Below, one piece after another: positions 42,611-50,277 of a DNA stretch of 64,000 bases (the first letter of the stretch is position 1; every line of letters starts with the position of its first letter). The notes under the pieces were generated by a model. The model saw only the letters and a list, made by a program, of their open reading frames with translations, was not told where the DNA came from and did no database searches. The DNA lies in the NCBI GenBank assembly GCA_028282545.1, contig JANQHT010000118.1, positions 62,001 through 126,000 of the forward strand, in the 5' to 3' direction. The position numbers and the translations under genes were made by a program. Source of the stretch: Spirochaetales bacterium (GTDB lineage: Bacteria > Spirochaetota > Spirochaetia > DSM-27196 > Alkalispirochaetaceae).

Positions 42611-43789
42611 CTACTCCGCGTAGCTGTAGTCTGTCATCTGAACCCATTTCCCATCTTCTATCCCGACAATGAGGTATTTTCTGACGATATCACCGGCAGG
42701 TTGGAACTCTATCGGTCCGGTCACTCCCTCAAAGCCCTTCATCCCGGCAAGCTCATCGCGAACGCTTTCGCGGGAAAGCACATCGCTGTTTCTCATCGCC
42801 TCGGCGACCATGTTCAGAGCGTCGTAGGCACATGCAGAGTGGACGTTCAGGGTGAATCCCGCCCTCGATTCGAAATCTGTCTTGAATGCCGACGCGCGTG
42901 ATACGCCGTCGTTTGTCGCAAAGAACGGAGTACTCGTCAGGAAGCCCTCTACGTTCGCACCTCCAAGTTCAATGATCTGCTCGGAAGCACCGGGGCCGAG
43001 GGCGGTCAGTTGGACATCCCAGTTCATCTGGGCAACCTGGTTTGCGATTATCGCACACTCGTTGTAGAAGGTGACGAGGCAGATCGTATCGGGATTGGAC
43101 TGTTGGATCTTGGTCAACAGAGCGGTGAAGTCCTTTTCTCCGTCAACGTGATTTTCCTCGGCAACGACATCAATGCCGATCTCTTTGGCCGTTTCGATCA
43201 GGAACGTTTTCGCCGCAACGCCCCAGTCGTTGTTGAGGTATACGACGGCAACTCTTTCGGCACCAACGTAATTACCCAGGAGATACTCACCGACGAACGG
43301 CCCTTCCGCACTTTGGACACCCATAACTCCGAACATGTACTCGTTTAACCCCGCGTAGTTCGGATTCGAGGCGGTCGGCGAAATCTGAACGAGCCCGGCT
43401 TCCTCGTAAATGGGGGCGGCGGCCATGCAGCATGTACTTGAGAAGTCACCCACAACGGCGAGGATATCGTCGTCATCTGAGAATTGGCGGGCAATCGCGG
43501 TCGCTTCTTTGGCATCACCCTTTGAGTCCATTACTACCAATTCGACAGACCTCCCGTTGATGCCGCCCGCCGCGTTGATCTCTTCGGCCGCCATCGCGGT
43601 CGCAACCTCGAACCCCAGGCCGTATTCAGCCCAGTTTCCTGTGATCGGAGCCGCCACACCGATTTTGATTGGAGCGGAACCGTCGGCTTGGGCGCCATCG
43701 GCCTCGTTTTGGCCCCCGGCCCAGATCGTCGCCGATACCAACAGCAGGGAAACGATCATGACAAGAACGGGCAGTTTTCGAATAGACAT
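42611..43789 (-). CDS. livK: Liv-type ABC substrate-binding protein LivK
   Basis: 392-residue family-4 periplasmic binding protein. Signal peptide MSIRKLPVLVMIVSLLLVSA, then IKIGVAAPITGNWAEYGLGF, AAGGINGRSVELVVMDSKGD and FSSTCCMAAAPIYEEAGLVQ (Ser-Thr ligand contacts). ATG 43789 with GGAGG upstream is used; the frame extends further but without a ribosome site. No lipobox Cys. First gene of the Liv operon, divergent from a YesM/YesN pair. Confidence 0.92.
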   Translation of the reverse strand: MSIRKLPVLVMIVSLLLVSATIWAGGQNEADGAQADGSAPIKIGVAAPITGNWAEYGLGFEVATAMAAEEINAAGGINGRSVELVVMDSKGDAKEATAIARQFSDDDDILAVVGDFSSTCCMAAAPIYEEAGLVQISPTASNPNYAGLNEYMFGVMGVQSAEGPFVGEYLLGNYVGAERVAVVYLNNDWGVAAKTFLIETAKEIGIDVVAEENHVDGEKDFTALLTKIQQSNPDTICLVTFYNECAIIANQVAQMNWDVQLTALGPGASEQIIELGGANVEGFLTSTPFFATNDGVSRASAFKTDFESRAGFTLNVHSACAYDALNMVAEAMRNSDVLSRESVRDELAGMKGFEGVTGPIEFQPAGDIVRKYLIVGIEDGKWVQMTDYSYAE

Positions 43790-43857
43790 TTCTATCCTCC
43801 TTGGATTTAGTGTTGTGAGCGTTGGATTACTGATGTCCGGTCCCACATCCAACCTAC

Positions 43858-43887
43858 ATTTTAGGGGTCGAATTTCGAACTTCGCAA
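43858..43887 (-). promoter_or_regulatory. Promoter of the liv operon
   Basis: On the minus strand TTGCGA (43887-43882), 18 bases, TAAAAT (43863-43858). Transcription would start near 43850, giving a leader of about 60 bases before livK. The spacer carries a TTCGAA dyad. The intergenic stretch 43790-44043 is A+T-rich and probably also holds the promoter of the divergent kinase operon, which I could not place. Confidence 0.55.
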
Positions 43888-44043
43888 TTGGACAATTATT
43901 CTAACTGGTGGACTTTTTTTCGGCGCAACGACTGATCCGCCCCGTTGTAGCCGGAGCGGTCGAATTGTGATCTTCCTGTTCGCCGCTGACACCACACGGA
44001 GAGGGATTCTACCCGATACTTGCCCGAAATCAGCGCGTTATCT

Positions 44044-45810
44044 ATGTCTATGGGCGAGGACCGTGTACAGTACTGTTCCGTATGGGAGTCGGTATTGCAG
44101 CTTAAGAAGTTGGTTGCATCCAATATCGTGATCATTGTGGCGGCCCTCGCTGTCATTGGTCTGCTGGTGTTCAGCACAATCAGTACCACGTTGAAAAACC
44201 AGCTAGTCTATTCGAACCAACTGGTTCTCGAAAACGGTGCCGCTCTCCTTGAAGACTTCATCAAGAGGAGCAAGGACGCCGTCCTCAACATCGCGATCGA
44301 CCCACACGTTCAGTCCCGGCTTGCTGAATTCCACAATGGGCGAACATCGATCGAGAACATCGAGAAGTACGTCGAATCCAATTGGACTCACCGAAACAGC
44401 ATCAGTGGGGGCGGGGGGGTACTGGACATTTACCCATATGCCGTGTCCGAAATCTACGACTACAGTGAATCCGACGGCAGATACATCGAGATAGATGCGG
44501 AGCCGTGGATGGCGGATGTGATAGTGAATGACGGTGCATTCGTAGTCAAAACCTGCATGATCGACACGACGCCGTACATTCGTATCGCGATGTTGGCTCG
44601 AAGTGTGCCGAACTGGCCCAACGAGTTGGCAATCGTCGCGTTGAACATAAAGACAGACGCCCTGTTGCCGCTCTTTTACCGGATTCGCCTCGAAGATTCC
44701 AATGCACCCTATCTCGTTGATGAGTACGGGGAAATCATACTGCCCTACGAAAACACCCATGGACTTCGTAACAACGACCTACTGTCCTCCGACAAAACCT
44801 GGTGGATACGGGAAGAGTACGTTTTTATCAACACCAACGTGCCGAGCCTGAACTGGAAACTGCTGGGTGTTATCGAGGAGAACGAACTTCTGGAGAGGAG
44901 CCGCGATATCAGGAAGACGTTCCTGATTGTAGGTACCACCGTTGTTGTTTTTCTTCTTGTCGTATCGATGTTTTTTTCCGTCTGGATCACGCGCCCGATC
45001 AGCAATCTGGCGCGAGCGATGTCCAAAGTCGAAAGTGGCAAGATACGGGAGATTGAAATCGAACCATATTTGGGAAACGAAACACGTCTCCTTTACAGGC
45101 AGTTCAATTACATGATTCGACGCATCAACAGCTTGATCGACGAAGTGTACGTTGCACAGATCAATGAGAAAGAGGCCGAACTCCTGGCACTGCAACAGCA
45201 GATTAACCCCCATTTCCTGTACAACACGCTCGATTCGATTGCATGGATGAGCATGGCGTACAAAGCCGAGGATATCAGGTACATGGTGATGTCTCTCGCG
45301 TCCATGATGAGGTACTCGCTCAACAAGGGAGACAACTACATTTCGATTCGCGACGAGTTGGAGCAAGTCAGAAACTACGTAGGAATTCAAGAAATCAGGT
45401 ATGACAACAAGTTTACGACTTCGATTCAATGCAACAACGAGGCACTGGATTACCGGATTATCAAACTGATAATCCAACCGCTGGTCGAGAACGCCATCGT
45501 CCATGGATTCAAGGATGGTGGGGAATGCGGTCACATCAGCATCGTCGTTGACTTGATTGAAGATCACGTCGTACTGCAAGTCATGAACGATGGGGGCACG
45601 ATCGATCTTGACAAGATCAGGCGGATTTTGGCAGCGAACGACGGCGACAAGTTGCAAAGTTATGGCCTGAGAAATGTCAACGATCGGTTGGTCAAGAGCT
45701 TCGGAAAGGCGAGCGCCATCGTCTTCTCGGTCAAGAATGATCGAACGATCGCGACAATATCTATCGCTACCAAGTTACTGACCAAGGGAACCTGCGATGA
45801 ACCAGCTTAG
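44044..45810 (+). CDS. YesM-type sensor histidine kinase
   Basis: 588 residues from ATG 44044 (TTG 44020 would add eight). Two membrane spans (about 22-45 and 290-312) enclose a periplasmic dCache-like sensor domain; HAMP segment (RPISNLARAMSKVESGKIRE), then His-kinase LALQQQINPHFLYNTLDSIA with the phospho-acceptor His, and an HATPase domain with PLVENAIVHGF. This is the YesM/LytS class. It is followed, overlapping by 14 bases, by its response regulator, and is divergent from the Liv operon it probably controls. Confidence 0.9.
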   Translation: MSMGEDRVQYCSVWESVLQLKKLVASNIVIIVAALAVIGLLVFSTISTTLKNQLVYSNQLVLENGAALLEDFIKRSKDAVLNIAIDPHVQSRLAEFHNGRTSIENIEKYVESNWTHRNSISGGGGVLDIYPYAVSEIYDYSESDGRYIEIDAEPWMADVIVNDGAFVVKTCMIDTTPYIRIAMLARSVPNWPNELAIVALNIKTDALLPLFYRIRLEDSNAPYLVDEYGEIILPYENTHGLRNNDLLSSDKTWWIREEYVFINTNVPSLNWKLLGVIEENELLERSRDIRKTFLIVGTTVVVFLLVVSMFFSVWITRPISNLARAMSKVESGKIREIEIEPYLGNETRLLYRQFNYMIRRINSLIDEVYVAQINEKEAELLALQQQINPHFLYNTLDSIAWMSMAYKAEDIRYMVMSLASMMRYSLNKGDNYISIRDELEQVRNYVGIQEIRYDNKFTTSIQCNNEALDYRIIKLIIQPLVENAIVHGFKDGGECGHISIVVDLIEDHVVLQVMNDGGTIDLDKIRRILAANDGDKLQSYGLRNVNDRLVKSFGKASAIVFSVKNDRTIATISIATKLLTKGTCDEPA

Positions 45811-46918
45811 TGTCTTGATAGCCGATGACGAACGGATCGTTCGTGACGGCCTGACCCAGCACGTCGATTGGGATTCCTATGACATGGACGTGAGCGCTAC
45901 GGCCGAGAACGGTCAGATTGCGTATGACTACATCGAAAACAATCGAGTGGACTTGCTGATAACCGATATCCACATGCCCGTGTTGGACGGCATGAGATTG
46001 CTGGAACGACTGGATGGACTGCCCGGTGCACCGCTGGTCATACTGATTAGTGGATTCAGCGATTTTAGCTACGCGCAGGCTGCCGTTAGAAGCGGAATTG
46101 TACAGGACTACATTTTGAAACCGCTGGATCTCGATCGGATACACGTCACGCTCGGCAAGGTCAGAGACAAAATACTGAGAGACAACTCGAGCGTGCAGTT
46201 TCCAGTTCTGGACGAGACCGAATGGGAGCTTTATACGAGCTATCACGCATCGGCTATCCGTACGATCCAGAGCGAGATCATTGAGCACCTCGAACTCGGC
46301 GAGGTGGACGAAGCCGTCGATAGATTCGATATAGCTATCGATGCTTGTCGATCCCACGATCTTTCGTATTGTTTCATTTCGAGGTTTTGTATCGAGCTCT
46401 GTCTCAACGTCTCCGAGCTTGCGCTCAGAAGCTTCGGCCTGATCACGTTGCTCCGAAACGACCCCGTCAAAGACATCGCGGTTCTGCGTCACGAAACCGA
46501 GATCGTTGAGTACGTAAAAAAGACCATTTCCCGCGCGGGCGAAACGGTAAGGAACCCCAGCAAGAGTCATTTGTCGCCAGTAATTCAAAGAGTGCTGATC
46601 GACATCAATGCGAACTACTCAGATTTCACGCTCTCTCTCAACGGCATTGCGGAGGCAAACCGCTTGACCGCCAGTTACCTTTCAAACAGGTTCAAAGTAG
46701 AAGTCGGCGTGAACTACATCAAGTATCTCAATGGCTTGCGGATCAGAAAGGCGAAGGAACACCTCCACAACCCAACACTCAAGGTTTTCATGGTGTCCAA
46801 GAAGGTCGGCTATGAGGATGTCAGGTACTTCTCCAGGATATTCAGAAAGCACACTGGCTACACACCGACCGAATACCAAAAAGCAGTCACCCATTTCTCT
46901 TCGTCGACAGATTTCTGA
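45797..46918 (+). CDS. YesN-type AraC-family response regulator
   Basis: 373 residues. Receiver domain: acidic pair ADDE near 9-12, phospho-Asp in LLITDIHMPVLDG, Ser in ISGFSDF and Lys in DYILKPLD. The C-terminal AraC-type double HTH is GIAEANRLTASYLSNRFK and VSKKVGYEDVRYFSRIFRK, ending HTGYTPTEYQ. It activates transport operons in related systems; here the adjacent liv operon is the obvious target. Confidence 0.92.
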   Translation: MNQLSVLIADDERIVRDGLTQHVDWDSYDMDVSATAENGQIAYDYIENNRVDLLITDIHMPVLDGMRLLERLDGLPGAPLVILISGFSDFSYAQAAVRSGIVQDYILKPLDLDRIHVTLGKVRDKILRDNSSVQFPVLDETEWELYTSYHASAIRTIQSEIIEHLELGEVDEAVDRFDIAIDACRSHDLSYCFISRFCIELCLNVSELALRSFGLITLLRNDPVKDIAVLRHETEIVEYVKKTISRAGETVRNPSKSHLSPVIQRVLIDINANYSDFTLSLNGIAEANRLTASYLSNRFKVEVGVNYIKYLNGLRIRKAKEHLHNPTLKVFMVSKKVGYEDVRYFSRIFRKHTGYTPTEYQKAVTHFSSSTDF

Positions 46919-47098
46919 TTCGCCGTTCTCCGCCTGTCAAGCGACTCCAGCTCCAACATGTTGCCTTGAGCTCGACGTTCCTTTTTTGCGTCAGTTGCTT
47001 TCCAAAAAAACGCAATTGATGTGCTAATCCCTCCGCTTTGAACCGGAGCCGCAGGCAGTCGTTTATCCAATCGTTGACAGACAACACATTATGTGATA

Positions 47099-47111
47099 CA
47101 CGTAATACGTG
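47099..47111 (+). promoter_or_regulatory. Palindromic operator on antitoxin start
   Basis: A perfect palindrome CACGTA-A-TACGTG lies over the GTG start codon of the antitoxin (47109). A TTGACA at 47074-47079 lies upstream, though the -10 is poor. Likely site for autoregulation by the RHH antitoxin. Confidence 0.5.
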
Positions 47112-47342
47112 GCGAATCTCACCATGCAGATTGACGACCAACTCCTCAAGCGGGCACGGAAACTTGCGATCGATAGCGATGTTTCGCTCACCGAGTTGAT
47201 CCGTCGCCATCTGCGGGAACTCGTTGAACGGGACGAAGCGCGCAGGACGATCATCGCCGACGAGTTGGATGCGCTCTTTGCGCGGAGTTCCGCCGGTACC
47301 GGAGGGGAACGGCCGCCCCGGGAACGCCTCCATGAGCGGTAA
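47109..47342 (+). CDS. Ribbon-helix-helix-like antitoxin
   Basis: 77 residues: NLTMQIDDQLLKRARKLAID followed by SLTELIRRHLRELVE is an RHH-type DNA-binding half; the charged C-terminal tail would contact the toxin. The start is GTG 47109; no ribosome site is seen. It overlaps the PIN toxin gene by 11 bases. First of two neighbouring toxin-antitoxin pairs. Confidence 0.78.
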   Translation: MANLTMQIDDQLLKRARKLAIDSDVSLTELIRRHLRELVERDEARRTIIADELDALFARSSAGTGGERPPRERLHER

Positions 47343-47754
47343 TCCCGTTTTCGTCGACACCAACATCCTCGTGTACGCGAACGACACCGACGAGCCTGCC
47401 AAACGCGACATCGCCCGTACAACCATCCGTCGCCTGATGACGGGCGACGAGGGCGTTGTGTCGTCTCAGGTTCTCGGAGAGTTCTGGGTGACCGTCACGC
47501 AAAAGCTTGCGCGCCCGCTGGAACGAGCAATTGCCCTGCACGAAATGGCGCTCTTCTCTGCGTTTCGGATCGTACCGGTGGATCACGGCGTCGTTGTCGA
47601 CGCGATCCGGATCCAGGAGGAGTACCGGATCTCCTATTGGGATGCACAAATCGTTTCCACGGCGCAAGCTGCGGGGTGTGCCCAGCTCTTGTCCGAAGAT
47701 TTGCAGCACGACCGCATATACGGTGACGTGAGGGTTGTGAATCCCTTTGCCTGA
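47332..47754 (+). CDS. PIN-domain toxin (VapC-like)
   Basis: 140-residue PIN domain: VFVDTNILVYANDTDEPAKR (first Asp), VVSSQVLGEFWVTV (Glu), YRISYWDAQIVSTAQAAGCA (Asp) and LLSEDLQHDRIYG (last Asp) are the metal-binding set of an RNase toxin. ATG 47332 overlaps the antitoxin stop. The longer frame in this register is not coding. Confidence 0.87.
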   Translation: MSGNPVFVDTNILVYANDTDEPAKRDIARTTIRRLMTGDEGVVSSQVLGEFWVTVTQKLARPLERAIALHEMALFSAFRIVPVDHGVVVDAIRIQEEYRISYWDAQIVSTAQAAGCAQLLSEDLQHDRIYGDVRVVNPFA

Positions 47755-47764
47755 CATCAGATTC

Positions 47765-47794
47765 TTGACACATGCATGCATGGGCATGCATATT
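47765..47794 (+). promoter_or_regulatory. Toxin-antitoxin promoter with operator in spacer
   Basis: TTGACA (47765-47770), 18 bases, CATATT (47789-47794). The spacer holds an 8-bp perfect inverted repeat around ATGG (47772-47791, arms ATGCATGC and GCATGCAT). Bound antitoxin would cover the promoter. The GTG start of the antitoxin (47802) is seven bases past the -10, so the mRNA may be leaderless. Confidence 0.65.
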
Positions 47795-47801
47795 TAAAGA
47801 T

Positions 47802-48041
47802 GTGAGAACAACGATCGAAATTCCGGATGATCTGCGCCAACGGCTCGTTGTGGAAGCGGCACGAACCGGCGTACGGGGCTATTCCTCGATTGTCGAGGCG
47901 GCACTCCGCGCCTACTTCGCGGGCGAGGAGCGGGCGGAGCGGGTGCGGGAAGTGCACGATCTCTTCGGTTCCGACGTCGGATTGAGCGTGGACCTCGGCG
48001 ACGCTGCCTCCACGCGCGACTCCTGGCGGACGGGCCGGTGA
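47802..48041 (+). CDS. CopG/RHH-like antitoxin
   Basis: 79 residues from GTG 47802: MRTTIEIPDDLRQRLVVEAA, then GYSSIVEAALRAYFAGEERA is a ribbon-helix-helix domain with an acidic tail. An upstream ATG at 47772 lies inside the operator and is not used. Overlaps the PIN toxin start by four bases (GTGA). Confidence 0.8.
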   Translation: MRTTIEIPDDLRQRLVVEAARTGVRGYSSIVEAALRAYFAGEERAERVREVHDLFGSDVGLSVDLGDAASTRDSWRTGR

Positions 48042-48436
48042 AGACGATCGTCGATACCTCGGCGCTGATCGCCTTTCTCCGCCTGGAGGTGCCCGGCGAG
48101 ACGGTGGCGCACCTCTTGGAGGCGGGGGAGGCTGTGGTCCCTTCGATCTGCGTCTTTGAACTCCTAACCGGCGTAAAGGACGCGGTGCACCTGCATCAGC
48201 GCCGGCGGTTGGTCGCGCTGAGCACCGTCGCGGCGCTGGACGAACGAGTCGCCGGTACCGCGGCGGAACTCTTGACCGCCCTCCGCGGCGCCGGGCGTAC
48301 AATCGACAATGAAGATCTGCTCGTGGCGGCGACCGCGCTGCACCTCAGGCTCCCCGTGCTCACCGTCAACCGGCGGCATTTCGATGGTGTTCCCGGACTC
48401 GCCCTGGCGGACGCGGCAGAGGCACCCGATGCGTGA
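48038..48436 (+). CDS. PIN-domain toxin (VapC-like)
   Basis: 132-residue PIN domain starting MKTIVDTSALIAFLRLEVPG; catalytic acidic residues are visible in VDTSALI (Asp), VPSICVFELLTG (Glu), TIDNEDLLVAATAL (Asp) and LTVNRRHFDGVPG (Asp). GTG 48038 overlaps the antitoxin stop. Second of two tandem VapBC-like pairs of different type, directly upstream of parE. Confidence 0.87.
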   Translation: MKTIVDTSALIAFLRLEVPGETVAHLLEAGEAVVPSICVFELLTGVKDAVHLHQRRRLVALSTVAALDERVAGTAAELLTALRGAGRTIDNEDLLVAATALHLRLPVLTVNRRHFDGVPGLALADAAEAPDA

Positions 48437-48486
48437 CCGGAACGCGTTCGCGCGACATGTTGCCTCGATTCCGATAGGATGGACCC

Positions 48487-50277
48487 ATGGCGCGATATGA
48501 CGAAAACTCGATCAAAACACTCAGCTCGTTGGAGCATATCCGCCTCAGAACGGGGATGTATATCGGCCGTCTGGGTGACGGCAGCAACTTCGATGACGGC
48601 ATCTACGTGCTGCTCAAGGAAGTGATCGATAACGCTATCGACGAGTACATCATGGGTCACGGGAAGCGTATCGAGGTGGAACTCACGAAGAACGGTATCC
48701 TGAAGGTCCGCGACTTCGGCCGCGGTATTCCCTTGGGGAAGCTTGTCGACGCGGTGAGCATTATCAACACCGGCGCCAAGTACAACGACGACGTTTTTCA
48801 GTTCAGCGTGGGGCTCAACGGCGTGGGCACCAAGGCGGTCAACGCGCTTTCCACGCGGTTCTACGTGGCGAGCTATCGGGACGGGGCCTTCGCGGAGGCG
48901 GAGTTCGCCCGGGGGGAACTCAAGAAGAACAAGAAGGGAAAAAAGCCGAGCGAGAAGAACGGCACCTTCGTCGAGTTCGAACCGGATCCGGAAATTTTTG
49001 GGGAGTTCGATTTCAACCTGGAGTTTATCGAACAACGCCTGTGGAACTACGCCTACCTCAACTCGGGGCTCACCCTTCTCTTCAACGGCGCGCGCTTCAA
49101 ATCCGAGGGCGGCCTCCGGGATCTGCTGGACGCGGAAGTAGGGGACGGCGCGATGTACGAGATCGCACACCACCGGGGGGATCGTGTCGAGTTCGCCTTT
49201 ACGCACACCACCAACTACGGCGAGACGTACTTCAGCTTTGTGAACGGCCAGTACACCTCCGACGGCGGGACGCACCAGAGCGCCTTTCGCGAGGGAATCC
49301 TCAAAGGCGTGAACGAGTTCTACAAGAAGTCCTATACCGGTGCCGACGTCCGTGAGGGAATCGCCGGCGCGGTCGCGATCCGTTTGAAGGATCCCGTCTT
49401 TGAGAGCCAAACCAAGAACAAACTGGGCAACACCGAGATCCGCGGCTGGATCGTGCAGGAGACCAAGGACGCCGTCGAGGATTGGCTCCACAAGAACGAA
49501 ACGGAGGCGAAGAAGCTCGCCACAAAGATCTCCCAGAACGAGAAGCTCCGGAAAGAACTCAACGCCGTTCGAAAAGAGGCGCGGGAGGCGGCGAAACGCA
49601 TTTCGCTCAAGATACCCAAGCTCAAGGACTGCAAACACCACCGCGGTGACGGCCACAAACGCGCCGGGGAGAGCACGATTTTTGTTACCGAGGGGAACTC
49701 CGCTACGGGCAGCATGGTGAGCGCCCGGGACGTCTACACCCAGGCGATATTCAGCCTCCGGGGCAAACCGCAGAACATGTTTGCCCGCAAGCACAGCGAG
49801 ATCTACCGCAACGAAGAGCTCTACAACATGATGATGGCCTTGGGAATTGAAGAGAATGTGGAGAACCTGCGCTACGAGCGAATCGTTATCGCCACGGACG
49901 CGGACCACGACGGTTTTCATATCCGGAACCTCTTGCTCACCTTCTTCCTGCAGTTCTTCGAAGAACTCGTCGTTTCGGGCCGTATCTACATCCTTGAGAC
50001 ACCGCTCTTCCGCGTCCGGAACAAGCGCGAGACGCGCTACTGCTACAACAACGGTGAACGGGACGAGGCGCTGGAGGTGCTCAAAGGGGCGGAGATCACG
50101 CGCTTCAAGGGACTCGGGGAGATCAGCCCCCGCGAGTTCGGTCAGTTTATCGGTGAGGAGATACGCTTGGTGCCGGTCAACGTAAAATCGATCAAGCAGA
50201 TCCAGGAGACGCTGGAGTTCTACATGGGGAAGAACACCCCTGAGCGCCGTACGTACATCATGGAGAACCTGATCTGA
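48487..50277 (+). CDS. parE: DNA topoisomerase IV subunit B (ParE-like)
   Basis: 596-residue type IIA topoisomerase ATPase subunit. GHKL domain: IRLRTGMYIGRLGDG, EVIDNAIDEYIMGHG, DFGRGIPLGKL and GLNGVGTKAVNAL. TOPRIM: FVTEGNSATGSMVSARDVYT (Glu kept, the usual Asp after it is Asn), RGKPQNMFA, IATDADHDGFHIRNLLLTFF. The LRGKP form and the length follow the Bacteroidetes/spirochaete ParE group, not classical GyrB. It overlaps parC by one base. Confidence 0.9.
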   Translation: MARYDENSIKTLSSLEHIRLRTGMYIGRLGDGSNFDDGIYVLLKEVIDNAIDEYIMGHGKRIEVELTKNGILKVRDFGRGIPLGKLVDAVSIINTGAKYNDDVFQFSVGLNGVGTKAVNALSTRFYVASYRDGAFAEAEFARGELKKNKKGKKPSEKNGTFVEFEPDPEIFGEFDFNLEFIEQRLWNYAYLNSGLTLLFNGARFKSEGGLRDLLDAEVGDGAMYEIAHHRGDRVEFAFTHTTNYGETYFSFVNGQYTSDGGTHQSAFREGILKGVNEFYKKSYTGADVREGIAGAVAIRLKDPVFESQTKNKLGNTEIRGWIVQETKDAVEDWLHKNETEAKKLATKISQNEKLRKELNAVRKEAREAAKRISLKIPKLKDCKHHRGDGHKRAGESTIFVTEGNSATGSMVSARDVYTQAIFSLRGKPQNMFARKHSEIYRNEELYNMMMALGIEENVENLRYERIVIATDADHDGFHIRNLLLTFFLQFFEELVVSGRIYILETPLFRVRNKRETRYCYNNGERDEALEVLKGAEITRFKGLGEISPREFGQFIGEEIRLVPVNVKSIKQIQETLEFYMGKNTPERRTYIMENLI

